Shown here: positions 1 through 8,963 of the stretch, piece by piece
Layout: each line of letters opens with the position of its first letter
Position numbering within the stretch: the first letter of the stretch is position 1
DNA from: an uncultured Porphyromonadaceae bacterium
GTDB taxonomy: Bacteria; Bacteroidota; Bacteroidia; Bacteroidales; Muribaculaceae
Assembly: GCA_947176585.1 (NCBI GenBank)
Contig: CAMWRI010000008.1
Location: 1 to 38,327, forward strand
DNA length: 38,327 nucleotides
Reading direction: 5' to 3'
Made by a program: the position numbers and the translations under genes
The notes under the pieces: generated by a model
Database searches by the model: none
The model's input: only the letters and a program-made list of their open reading frames with translations
Told to the model about the DNA's origin: nothing

Positions 1-1
1 A

Positions 2-643
2 CTTATTACGCAGCTGTTTAAAGATGATCCCACGGATTGGAATGCGGTCGGTGGAGCTGCTGCAAGAGGAACTGTTGTCGGAGGAGTCACCGGAGCAACC
101 CTTGGCCTCGGCACTCCCGCAGCCATCGCCGCAACCACCGCCGCGAATGTGGCAGGAGGAATGGCTGACCGTGCCGTTCAAGGTGAAGAAGTTCTTTCCA
201 CTGAAGATATTGTTACGGATGCAGCCGTAGGCGCAGCTTCCGGCGCAGTGGGGGCGGCAGTAGGAAAGGGAGTAGAAAAAGCCCTTGACAAAGCAAGTCC
301 TGCCGTGAAAGGAAAAATCGGGGAGGCCGTGACTAAATATAAATATAAAGCTAAAGGCTATGACGTAGCACAAAGTCCTCATAGGGTTTCCACTGGAAGA
401 ACAACTAAAACCGGGCGTGAAGAAAAAGCTCATTTCGATTTTTTACTTAAGAATGAGAAAACCGGAGATATTATAATCCGTGAAAGTAAATTTAATATGT
501 CCGGCAAAACGCCCAACCAAATCCGAGCATGGAATAAATGCGATTATCCAATTGATATTGACCGCACAACAAGTACCGATATTGGCAGCTGGGTACGCAA
601 TACCTCTCTATTATACCCAGCGTTGGCTCCTGAAAAAAGATAA
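2..643 (+). CDS. C-terminal end of Rhs-family polymorphic toxin (5' truncated by window edge)
   Basis: Frame is open from nt 2 (LITQLFKDDPTDWNAVGGAAARGTVVGGVTGATLGLGTPAAIAATTAANVAGGMADRAVQG...), a Gly/Ala-rich pre-toxin segment, then a lower-GC C-terminal domain with ...GREEKAHFDFLLKNEKTGDIIIRESKFNM... (E/D...ExK pattern). Followed by an immunity-like ORF and an orphan Rhs-core cassette. Confidence 0.75.
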   Translation, partial: LITQLFKDDPTDWNAVGGAAARGTVVGGVTGATLGLGTPAAIAATTAANVAGGMADRAVQGEEVLSTEDIVTDAAVGAASGAVGAAVGKGVEKALDKASPAVKGKIGEAVTKYKYKAKGYDVAQSPHRVSTGRTTKTGREEKAHFDFLLKNEKTGDIIIRESKFNMSGKTPNQIRAWNKCDYPIDIDRTTSTDIGSWVRNTSLLYPALAPEKR

Positions 644-658
644 TAAAACTTACATAAT

Positions 659-1330
659 ATGAATAACAAAAAGAAAGAAGCAAATAAAAAAATCTATAAA
701 GGCAAGGTAACTACTAAAGAAAAAAATATCGCCAAACGCGAACTTTTTTTTGAAGTATTGTTACCCCTACTTGAAGCACAAGGATTCACGAGAGATCTAC
801 AAATCCCGTTTATATGGGATAGTGATTGGGGATGGTCTCCGGGCGCTGCCGGCTACTGCTATGAACTGGTCAGAATACAGGCTAATTATTTTGAATTTTT
901 AGATGTATATATACCCAGTTCTAACATCAGCAGGCAATTCCAAATACATCTACAAATACTTGAAATTAAATCCGATAATAACTTTACAAAAGGCACTCAC
1001 ATAACTCGAGAAATGAAGTTAAATATAATGAATAGTAAAAAAAATCTACTTTTAAGTCCTTCATTCAGCATTTACGGGATGAGAAAGCCAAAATTTGCCA
1101 AACCCTCTTACATGTTAAAGAGATTCTTTACAAGAAGAGGATATAGAAAACGTATTGACCAACTTAAAAACGACTTAATAAAGGATTTTACGAACATTCA
1201 ACCTATCATAAATAAATGGCTGGAAATCCAGAATCCAAATATAATTGACTTAACGCAAATGGAGATTAAGAAAACGGCTTTTTTAATCAATGGGATTCCC
1301 AGGCCTGATGTTCCTATACAAAATAAATGA
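659..1330 (+). CDS. Hypothetical protein, candidate cognate immunity protein for the Rhs-CT at 2-643
   Basis: 223-aa AT-rich ORF 15 bp downstream of the toxin stop; soluble, lysine-rich; position typical of immunity genes. No family recognised with certainty. Confidence 0.6.
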   Translation: MNNKKKEANKKIYKGKVTTKEKNIAKRELFFEVLLPLLEAQGFTRDLQIPFIWDSDWGWSPGAAGYCYELVRIQANYFEFLDVYIPSSNISRQFQIHLQILEIKSDNNFTKGTHITREMKLNIMNSKKNLLLSPSFSIYGMRKPKFAKPSYMLKRFFTRRGYRKRIDQLKNDLIKDFTNIQPIINKWLEIQNPNIIDLTQMEIKKTAFLINGIPRPDVPIQNK

Positions 1331-2367
1331 CAATGACTGATTATAAATATATTATAAGCAAATCCACATATATGCCTGCGCGTTTTCAGCGCAACACCTA
1401 CTTCCCCGGCGGCTACTTCGACGCCCGCGGCGCCGTGCACTACCTCCACAACGACTACCAGGGCTCCGTGGTACTCGTCACCGACAGCGCCGGCACCATC
1501 GAGCAGCGCAACACCTACTACCCCTACGGAGAGCCGCACCGCACACCCGCAGGCCAGCCCCGCCTCTATGCCGGGAAAGAGCGCATGACCGTAACAGGCG
1601 AATACGACTACGGCGCCCGCCAGCACTTCGCACCCGCCCTCCTCTGGAGCGTTCCCGACGCTATGGCAGAGAAATTCTACCCAATCTCACCATACGTATT
1701 CTGCAACGGTAATCCGATTGCAAATGTAGATCCGGATGGATTGTTCCCGATTTATTCAACTGACGGAAAATTCCTTGGGACAAACGAGAATGGAATGACC
1801 GGGGATTTCTATATTATCAATGAGCAGGATTATGATATAAACATGACCGATGATAAGCTTAAAGAATTAGCTATCGACCCAAACACCCTTGATGAAGAAA
1901 CAATTGGCAAGATAAAATCACATTACAAAACTCTACCAGATCGCCCCGACTACGACGGCTATCTAACACTTTCTGAAGCCAACGAATGGTATCGAAACGG
2001 AAATGGAGAACCCTTATATGTGGATATTCGTAAAATTGGTTTATACGATATATTATTCTCCTTGCCAGAGAATGGAGCATACGTAAATCTTCTAACTAAG
2101 GGACTTAATCCTATAGATGGTTTAGTGTATGGGCATATCTATCTTAAGCCACAACAAAATGGCTCAGTAAAGGCTAATCCAGATACATACGATTTTGACA
2201 TGCATTCAGGTACATCTTTTTTGACACGCGTGCGTAATGTAGAAACTATAATCGGCAGTATTGTGGCTGGCCGCGGTACTCCTTATCAAATAAAATTTTA
2301 CAACGAAACGAAATTTACATCACCACCCAAATGGCTAAAACGGATAAAACAGTTATTAAATCATTAA
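1327..2367 (+). CDS. Orphan/displaced Rhs core fragment with a distinct C-terminal toxin domain
   Basis: Contains Rhs-core sequence ...GGYFDARGAVHYLHNDYQGSVVLVTDSAGTIEQRNTYYPYGEPHRTPAGQPRLYAGKERMTVTGEYDYGARQHFAPALLWSVPDAMAEKFYPISPYVFCNGNPIANVDPDG, then a different CT (...DGYLTLSEANEWYRNGNGEPLYVDIRKIGLYD...). The start codon overlaps the upstream stop (ATGA). Confidence 0.75.
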   Translation: MTMTDYKYIISKSTYMPARFQRNTYFPGGYFDARGAVHYLHNDYQGSVVLVTDSAGTIEQRNTYYPYGEPHRTPAGQPRLYAGKERMTVTGEYDYGARQHFAPALLWSVPDAMAEKFYPISPYVFCNGNPIANVDPDGLFPIYSTDGKFLGTNENGMTGDFYIINEQDYDINMTDDKLKELAIDPNTLDEETIGKIKSHYKTLPDRPDYDGYLTLSEANEWYRNGNGEPLYVDIRKIGLYDILFSLPENGAYVNLLTKGLNPIDGLVYGHIYLKPQQNGSVKANPDTYDFDMHSGTSFLTRVRNVETIIGSIVAGRGTPYQIKFYNETKFTSPPKWLKRIKQLLNH

Positions 2368-2756
2368 CGCATCTGTGTTTTGTATTATTCATGATACTAT
2401 TTTCGTGCTCTATTGATGACTATGATAATTACGTGGTTGATTTAGGTGGAGGATACAAGTATATTGTCGAATCCCGCTTAATACATAGCATTTCGGGATG
2501 TAACAGAATTGATATACCTCCTCAAATTGAGCAATGCAAATATGGCAAGCGCTTTATACTGGTGAAACAGCGTCCCGATACATACTCCTATTCGGACTAC
2601 AAGGGGGTGGAGAAGGGATGCTATAAAATGGGAATTGACACCCCATATTACTGGATCATCGACAAGCAGGAACAAATTCATTTCGGGCCGATATCGTACG
2701 ATGAATACCTGCATATAAGCGACTCGCTCAATATTCCCGTACTTCTTGAAAAATAA
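2331..2756 (+). CDS. Putative lipoprotein, candidate immunity protein (DUF3997-like) for the orphan Rhs-CT
   Basis: Overlaps the 3' end of the toxin by 37 bp; N-terminal hydrophobic stretch followed by Cys (LCFVLFMILFSC^SIDDYD), lipobox-like; mature part VVDLGGGYKYIVE...IPPQIEQCKYGKRFILVKQRPD resembles DUF3997. Start codon uncertain (2331 or 2391). Confidence 0.6.
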   Translation: MAKTDKTVIKSLTHLCFVLFMILFSCSIDDYDNYVVDLGGGYKYIVESRLIHSISGCNRIDIPPQIEQCKYGKRFILVKQRPDTYSYSDYKGVEKGCYKMGIDTPYYWIIDKQEQIHFGPISYDEYLHISDSLNIPVLLEK

Positions 2757-2985
2757 GCGCGGAGGTAATATGCGGATTAATAACTATATCTACAGCTAAG
2801 GCACTATGGCGCGCACCACCCGGGTGAGCCGCAGCGGCATCATCGACATGGACGCCGAACAGCCATACAAAATAAAGAAAGCGCTCAGATAAAACAGCTT
2901 TCGTTCCTTCTGTAGCTTGTGTTCTTTTGTTTATCTTCATTCCCCAATGCGCTTCCTCATCAGCTGCGTGCGCTGAGGTAAGGCA

Positions 2986-3768
2986 TTATTTGCGGCCGGG
3001 CCGTGAGCCGAGGCCGTAGAAATATTGGCCTTTGCGGAGTGTCTTGCGGCCATAGGCCACCGCGTGTACGGGGCACACGTTGTAGCAGCCCAGGCAGAAG
3101 GCACAGTCGCTGCCCCAGCAGGGCCGGCCGTCGTCATCGGGCTCGATATTTGCCATCGGGCACGCGCTCATGCACTTGCCGCAGGCGATGCAGGCATCGG
3201 TGTGGCGGAAAGGCCGCGGCGACATCTCCACGCGCACAAACCATGGATATACCACCCGCGTTTTCAGGCGGGGCCACGAGCCTCGCACCACATCGTCGGT
3301 GCCGTCCGCGTCGAGCTCCGCGGCCACCTGCTCCACTCGCGCCGGCATCGCGGCAAGTTTCTCATCGGCCAGCGAGGGGGCATCCACGTCGAAGCCGCTC
3401 ATGGTGGTGTAGGTGTTGGGCATCTGCACACTGAAAGCACGCCGCGCCTGCCAACCGCGGGCGCGCACGGCGGAGCGCCACATCGAGGCGCAGTCGCCTA
3501 TATCGTCGCCGCAGGTGGTCACCATCACATGCGGCACGTCGGTCGCACCCTCGAGCCGCACACGCCTCATGAAGCGGAGCACCACGGGCGGCACGCCCCA
3601 GCTGTAGGTGGGAAAAGCCCACACCACGCGGCGCCCCGTCACGGCAATTTCCGGCGTATCGTTGCGTAGCAGCCGCGCATCGAGGCGCACCGTTTCATCA
3701 CCGGTAATCTCGGCCAGCCGAGTGGCCACGGCCGCGGTGTTGCCACAGCCCGAAAACAGGATAATCAT
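2986..3768 (-). CDS. EFR1-family flavodoxin/ferredoxin (N-terminal flavodoxin-like, C-terminal 2x[4Fe-4S])
   Basis: MIILFSGCGNTAAVATRLAEI... flavodoxin-like start; C-terminal CIACGKCMSACPM...CAFCLGCYNVCPVHAV ferredoxin motifs. Confidence 0.85.
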   Translation of the reverse strand: MIILFSGCGNTAAVATRLAEITGDETVRLDARLLRNDTPEIAVTGRRVVWAFPTYSWGVPPVVLRFMRRVRLEGATDVPHVMVTTCGDDIGDCASMWRSAVRARGWQARRAFSVQMPNTYTTMSGFDVDAPSLADEKLAAMPARVEQVAAELDADGTDDVVRGSWPRLKTRVVYPWFVRVEMSPRPFRHTDACIACGKCMSACPMANIEPDDDGRPCWGSDCAFCLGCYNVCPVHAVAYGRKTLRKGQYFYGLGSRPGRK

Positions 3769-4856
3769 TTGCCGCGCGTGTTACGGATAGTCACCTGAGT
3801 GGCTCCGAAGCCGTACTCCCTGAACGACGCATCCTGCACGTCGTGGCCCTTGTAGCGGTGCGTGAGCTCCTTGGCCAGAGCCTGACGCAGCACACCGTTG
3901 CCCTTTCCGTGGATAAACACGATGCGCGTGCCCGGGTGGCGCAGATTCTCGTCCATCACGCGGCGGAAGTGGTCCACCTGGGCGTTGAGAATATCGGCGT
4001 TACTCAGTCCGCGCATATCATCGAAAAGCTCGGCGGCATGCAGGTCCACCTCAATCACTCCCGGGCGTGCCTTCGCCGCCTCGGGGCGAGTGCGGCGCAC
4101 GGGGCGGTCGGCCCGGCGCTTCTCGGCCATAGCCTTCTCCAGTTGAGCGGGGTCCACGCGCAGAGGGCGCGAGGGCCGGTCGGCCCGCACCACATCGAGC
4201 GCTATCACGGGATTGTCGAAATACTCATTGCGCACGAAGCAGTGCAACTTGGCAAAGCGCGTGGTGTCGAGATTGAACTCCACCTGTGCCGGGGTCTTGA
4301 GCCGGAAGCCGCGGTCGGTTTTATACGCGCAGTACTGCACCGCGAGGCGGTCCATCTCCGGCAGCATCTCGCGGGTGAACTCGCCCGCAAACACTTGCAT
4401 ATTGGGCTCCACGGTGCCTCGGTAGCGCAAGGTCCAGAGCTCGTCGCCATCGGCGCGTGTGGCTATGGAATAGTCGAGCCAATAATTGGAATCGTTCACG
4501 AGATAGGCCTCGAACGCGCTTTGGCTCAGATTCTTGAGATTCACGGCTTCAAATCCCAGCACCACGTCGAGTGTTTCGCCGTCGGGCGTTTCCTCCACGG
4601 GCATCTGCGGCTCCGGCTCGGGTTGCTGGCGAGGTTGCGGAGCAGCAGGCTCGGCCGGCCGCGGCTGCGGAGCGCTCATCGTGCCGGGGCGCGGAGCGGG
4701 AGCACCGGCCGGGGTCACGACCACACATTCGCGCAGCAGCACAGGGGTCTCGAATCCGTCTTCATCCACGTAGGCCATATTGCCGGAGATGCGCACCACG
4801 ATGCCTCCGCCCACGGAGTTGAGGTAGCGCACGGTATCACCAATTTTAGGAGTCAT
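3765..4856 (-). CDS. DUF2027 / Smr domain-containing protein
   Basis: N-term MTPKIGDTVRYLNSVGGGIVVRI...; C-term Smr domain VIEVDLHAAELFD...RIVFIHGKGNGVLRQALAKEL (HGxGxGxLR-type motif). Confidence 0.88.
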   Translation of the reverse strand: MTPKIGDTVRYLNSVGGGIVVRISGNMAYVDEDGFETPVLLRECVVVTPAGAPAPRPGTMSAPQPRPAEPAAPQPRQQPEPEPQMPVEETPDGETLDVVLGFEAVNLKNLSQSAFEAYLVNDSNYWLDYSIATRADGDELWTLRYRGTVEPNMQVFAGEFTREMLPEMDRLAVQYCAYKTDRGFRLKTPAQVEFNLDTTRFAKLHCFVRNEYFDNPVIALDVVRADRPSRPLRVDPAQLEKAMAEKRRADRPVRRTRPEAAKARPGVIEVDLHAAELFDDMRGLSNADILNAQVDHFRRVMDENLRHPGTRIVFIHGKGNGVLRQALAKELTHRYKGHDVQDASFREYGFGATQVTIRNTRGK

Positions 4857-4875
4857 ATTTTTGCTTATTTTAGCG

Positions 4876-4883
4876 CAAAATTA
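4876..4883 (-). promoter_or_regulatory. Candidate Bacteroidetes -7 box TAATTTTG for the Smr gene
   Basis: CAAAATTA on + strand = TAATTTTG on - strand, matching TAnnTTTG, just upstream of the 4856 start. Confidence 0.5.
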
Positions 4884-4906
4884 CGGTTTATATCGCAAAA
4901 AATCTC

Positions 4907-4914
4907 TAATTTTG
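4907..4914 (+). promoter_or_regulatory. Candidate Bacteroidetes -7 box TAATTTTG for the AlbA_2 gene
   Basis: TAATTTTG matches TAnnTTTG, 23 nt upstream of the ATG at 4938. Confidence 0.5.
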
Positions 4915-4937
4915 TCTTGTTTTCACATTTATTAATT

Positions 4938-7900
4938 ATGGAAGAATATATTGTAGACCAATGTTATGATTTTCCGGTCGACATCTCGGCCGATATTAAT
5001 GAAGATTTTTTTAGGATTCTGCTGAACGACGGCGTGGAGTTGCGCCTACCCAAGTTTCTGTATCAGAGAGGCAAGCCATTGCCGTCCACCATTTATTGCA
5101 GAGTGAAAATGATACGCGACGGGCTTCCCGTCCTTAGCCATGTGCCGGCGCAGCACGTGCACAGGCTGTACGGGGACCGCGACTGGGCCCACGAAAGCTA
5201 CGACTTCAAGGTCACGCATCTGCCGCAGGCAAAGGACGGCCCTTACGAGCTTGTCGACAGCAACGGCATTATCTTCCGCCTCGTCGACAACGACGCCCGC
5301 CTCACCCTGGGCCAGAAAGTGCGCTGCCGCTTCGTGCGCCTCACCGAGCGCAACTTCATGATCGTGCGCGACTATGCCGAGGATGCCCTGCAGTACCTCA
5401 CTGTCGACGACATCCTGGGGCAGCTCAATCTCTCGCCCGTGCTCGTGCGCTTCCTCCACACCTTCCTGCAACGCATCGACGCCATGGCGCGGGCCCGGGC
5501 CGAGATGCGCGAGATGCGCGCCGGATGGGCCATGACGGCCATGCAGGGCCTGCGTGCAGGAATGGCCGACCTCTTCGCCACGGCCCGTGTGCCACGCAAT
5601 GCCCGCGCCCTGCGGGCTATGTTCGGTGCCCTGCGCGATGCCGCGCTCATGCTGCTCGAAGACAGCGAATTCCTGCGCAACAGCTCCGGCGACACGCGCG
5701 CCGGAATGCAGCGCCAGCTCACGGAGACCGCCGAGAGCGTGGACCCATACCTGCGTGCAATATCGCTGCTCACCCAGGGCACCGACCAGAGCTATATCAT
5801 GGGCCTCATGGAGAAACTGCGCAAGAGCGGCTATCTCTACCACCCCAAGCTCCAGTTCGGCACGATGATGGCAGTGTTCCGTCTCAAGCCGGCACTGATA
5901 AAGAAAGCGCTCAGCAGCATCTACGACGCCGTGATGCAGTGGCAGCTCAACACCTGGACCGTCGAGCCATTCCGCAGCGCATTCGTGGAGCAGTTCGAGA
6001 TCTACGTGGAGGATGCGCGCCATCGCATCGACGAGCTGCCGCAGCCCGAGACGCAGGCCGACTTCGACAACCTCGAGAACGTGCTCACGGCCATCGCCCT
6101 GCAGCTCCACATAGCCGACGCCGACACATACGAGGCCTACAGCCTGAACCGCTCGCGCCTCTACCGCTACGCTGCCCTGGCACGGCCCCGCTCCGCCGAG
6201 GCGCTTCTCGACAAGGCCCTCTACTCGCTGCTGGGCGGAGGCACGCACCACCTGGAATTCGGCTACGACAGCATCAAGAACTACACACTCATGGTCACGG
6301 CCCTCTCCACGCCACTGCATGAGGCCCAGAAACAGATTTCGGGCACTCGCGTGCTCCGTGCCGGCCACGTGGCCGTGGAGCTTTCATCCGACGGCCTCAC
6401 AGTGCGCCGCACCGACGACTCCGATACCCGCCCCGTGCTGCCCAACGGTTCCATGACGTGGCTCACGCCGCAGATCTACCTCGAGGGTGTGGAGCAGCTG
6501 AGCGCCGCCAAGCTGCGCAAATACCAGGCTCATCAGGAACTGTGGAAGCAGATCGAACTGGCCCTGCTCGAAGAACGCGCAGCACCCGCATCCGCCGAGC
6601 GACGTCGCAGGGCCGAGCCCGGCGACGAAGTGGAGATTCGCGTGATATCCGCCGAGGCGGACCGCTTCGGATCAAATCCGCGGCTGCTCTGCGAGATTGT
6701 AGACCCCTGCTTCGAGCGCGACAAAGGCTACCTCTACCGCTCCGACATCGTGGACTACAAGGTGAAGAATTTTGACCCGCGGTGCTACACCGGCACAAAC
6801 GGCAAGCCCCTGAGCTTCTGGGCCGAGGTGAAGGAATGCGACGAAAACGGGCGCTATCTTTTCTCGCTCAAGGAAGCGGCGGACCAACTGGTGCGAACCG
6901 AACTGGCAAACCGCACCGACGAGATGCTGGCCGTGATCACCGTGGCCGGAGCCAACCGCTACAGCGCCATAGGCGACCGTGGCTTCGGCTTCTTCATCGA
7001 GAAGAGCTACGGCTTCGAGAACCTCCAGCCGCAGACATACGTGCGCGTGCGCCTCACCGACATCCCCGTGGAGGGCAATCTATTGGCCGAAATCGTGGAC
7101 TACGCCCACGACGGGGAAACCGTGAGCAAAGACGACACACTCGTGTTTCTCATGCGCCAGCTCGGTGCCGAGAACGACACCGAGGCCGACGACGAAATCA
7201 TGCGCGACTCCGACGAGCTGCTGGGCGTGGACGAGCTCATGGAGATAGTGGAGATGCTGCGATTCCGTGCTCTGGCCACTCCGCAGCTCCTTGCAGCCGT
7301 GGATTATCTGGGGCTCGCACGGGTGCTCGCACTGGTGGCCGGCGACGAGCGCACCGCGCGTATGCTCCACACCCACATGGCACTTCTGGGTCAGCACCAG
7401 TTCTATGCCGACAACACCCGGATCGACACCGAGAGCCTCGACGCTCTGTCGGGTGCAGTCAAGGAGCATCCGCTGCTCGAGCGCATATTCTCGCGCCTGT
7501 GCATAGTGGCTTGGCTGGGCGACCCGGACAGCATAGAGCGCCTCGCGCCCTACGTGAATTCGCCGCGCAACGAGCTCGAAGGAAAGCTCGCGCGCCTCGT
7601 GAGCAGCTACAACATGCTTGCCTCCGGCGGCCTTGAAGACACCGAAAACCTCAAGTTCATCAAAAAGCGCATAGCCAGCCTGCTGGGCGTCAACACCGAG
7701 GCGCAGCACCTCAAGCACTACGGATCCGAATCGCAATACGTGGAATTCAAGAGCTCCATCGTGTTTCCTGCGCTGCGCAAGGGCGAGACCTTCACCGGCC
7801 CCGACCCCGACCGCCAGCATCAGGAAATCCTCGAGATCATCGCCGGCTTCCTCAACTCCACCGGCGGCACGCTCTTCCTGGGTGTCAACGACCAGCACTA

Positions 7901-8963
7901 CGAGAAGGGCCTGGCCGACGATCTGGCCTACCTCTCGAAGTTCAAGAACATTCGCTCGCTCGACAATCTCTGCGTCCACATCGACAATCTCGTGCGCAGC
8001 AGCTACGACCTGGGCTCCACCGTGGGCAACTACGTGCACGTCTCGGTCGACGAGGAATCCGAGCGTGGCGTGATCATAATCAAGGTAGACCCCAGCCGTC
8101 GCCCCGTGCTTCTCGGCGGCAGCATATTCGTGCGCCAGAGTTCGTCCACGGTGCCCATGCTCGACGAGAGCCGCACCATATTCATGGCCGACCGCGCGCG
8201 CCGCTACGACGAGATGATGCGCATAGCCGGTCTCGAACTGGGCGACGACAACGACGACGCCGACGAAAACGCCGAAACGGCCCCCAAGCCCGAAACGGTG
8301 ACACCCGTGGACGTGGACGAGGCCGAGGAGCATGTCGATTCCATAGCCACGTCGGCCTGGCGCAGCAACGTGCTCCACTCCTACGAAGACGGGTTCAGCA
8401 CCCCTGCTTACTACATCTATTTCAACGACAAGGGAGAGATCAAATACTCCAACTCCGATATGTACTGCGACACCGAAAAAGATTGCACGCTGGCCCTGAC
8501 GGTGAGCCCCGACGACGTAGACCTTGGCGGCTTCCTGGTTATGGCTTTCGCCGGCGAGCGCGTGGCGAAAGTGCCGCTCAGGGAAATCTTTGAGAAGCCC
8601 GAGAAAACGGAGTTGCGCTACTGGGACGGTGCGCCGCTGGAATTCGCCTCGATTGCGCGGCCGGGCGACGGCCTTATGTGTGTGCTCGCCGACAGTAACG
8701 ACGGCCTGAGCGCACGTTGTCTGCCCATCGACGATATCGAGGAGAGCCGCCTCACCGCCCAGCCGCCGCGCATCCTCTCGATGCCCGTGGCCTATGCCTA
8801 CCGCTGGGGACAGGTGGCCGCATCGGCCATGCCCCATCTCTCCAACTATATGGCCCACAACCTCAGCCAGCGCCAGATAGGCTACACCCTGCGCACCCGC
8901 GCCGGAATGCCTGCTACCGAATCAATTGTAAAAACCCTGTTCGCCTCCTGCAAGCCAGAATGA
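4938..8963 (+). CDS. Large (1341 aa) AlbA_2 / Schlafen-type putative ATP/nucleic-acid-binding domain protein
   Basis: Start taken at MEEYIVDQCYDFPVDISADINEDFF (4938) rather than the ORF-track start 3843. AlbA_2 signature: SQYVEFKSSIVFPALRKGETFTGPDPDRQHQEILEIIAGFLNSTGGTLFLGVNDQHYEKGLADDL. Confidence 0.82.
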   Translation: MEEYIVDQCYDFPVDISADINEDFFRILLNDGVELRLPKFLYQRGKPLPSTIYCRVKMIRDGLPVLSHVPAQHVHRLYGDRDWAHESYDFKVTHLPQAKDGPYELVDSNGIIFRLVDNDARLTLGQKVRCRFVRLTERNFMIVRDYAEDALQYLTVDDILGQLNLSPVLVRFLHTFLQRIDAMARARAEMREMRAGWAMTAMQGLRAGMADLFATARVPRNARALRAMFGALRDAALMLLEDSEFLRNSSGDTRAGMQRQLTETAESVDPYLRAISLLTQGTDQSYIMGLMEKLRKSGYLYHPKLQFGTMMAVFRLKPALIKKALSSIYDAVMQWQLNTWTVEPFRSAFVEQFEIYVEDARHRIDELPQPETQADFDNLENVLTAIALQLHIADADTYEAYSLNRSRLYRYAALARPRSAEALLDKALYSLLGGGTHHLEFGYDSIKNYTLMVTALSTPLHEAQKQISGTRVLRAGHVAVELSSDGLTVRRTDDSDTRPVLPNGSMTWLTPQIYLEGVEQLSAAKLRKYQAHQELWKQIELALLEERAAPASAERRRRAEPGDEVEIRVISAEADRFGSNPRLLCEIVDPCFERDKGYLYRSDIVDYKVKNFDPRCYTGTNGKPLSFWAEVKECDENGRYLFSLKEAADQLVRTELANRTDEMLAVITVAGANRYSAIGDRGFGFFIEKSYGFENLQPQTYVRVRLTDIPVEGNLLAEIVDYAHDGETVSKDDTLVFLMRQLGAENDTEADDEIMRDSDELLGVDELMEIVEMLRFRALATPQLLAAVDYLGLARVLALVAGDERTARMLHTHMALLGQHQFYADNTRIDTESLDALSGAVKEHPLLERIFSRLCIVAWLGDPDSIERLAPYVNSPRNELEGKLARLVSSYNMLASGGLEDTENLKFIKKRIASLLGVNTEAQHLKHYGSESQYVEFKSSIVFPALRKGETFTGPDPDRQHQEILEIIAGFLNSTGGTLFLGVNDQHYEKGLADDLAYLSKFKNIRSLDNLCVHIDNLVRSSYDLGSTVGNYVHVSVDEESERGVIIIKVDPSRRPVLLGGSIFVRQSSSTVPMLDESRTIFMADRARRYDEMMRIAGLELGDDNDDADENAETAPKPETVTPVDVDEAEEHVDSIATSAWRSNVLHSYEDGFSTPAYYIYFNDKGEIKYSNSDMYCDTEKDCTLALTVSPDDVDLGGFLVMAFAGERVAKVPLREIFEKPEKTELRYWDGAPLEFASIARPGDGLMCVLADSNDGLSARCLPIDDIEESRLTAQPPRILSMPVAYAYRWGQVAASAMPHLSNYMAHNLSQRQIGYTLRTRAGMPATESIVKTLFASCKPE

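Noticed and set aside
480-683. Short ORFs overlapping the Rhs toxin tip on both strands
   Set aside because: They overlap the stronger Rhs-CT frame and have no independent support.
3025-3669. 214-aa plus-strand ORF
   Set aside because: Antisense to the EFR1-type gene, which has clear ferredoxin motifs.
3843-4937. N-terminal extension (365 aa) of the AlbA_2 ORF in the ORF track
   Set aside because: It is antisense to the well-supported Smr gene, has low-complexity His/Gly/Ala/Arg composition, and a good promoter and start (4938) lie downstream.
5046-6368. 440-aa minus-strand ORF
   Set aside because: Shadow ORF opposite the AlbA_2 gene; GC-rich codon bias keeps the antisense frame open, and composition is not protein-like.
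7080-8858. 592-aa minus-strand ORF
   Set aside because: Shadow of the AlbA_2 gene; His/Val/Gly/Ala-rich with no recognisable motif.
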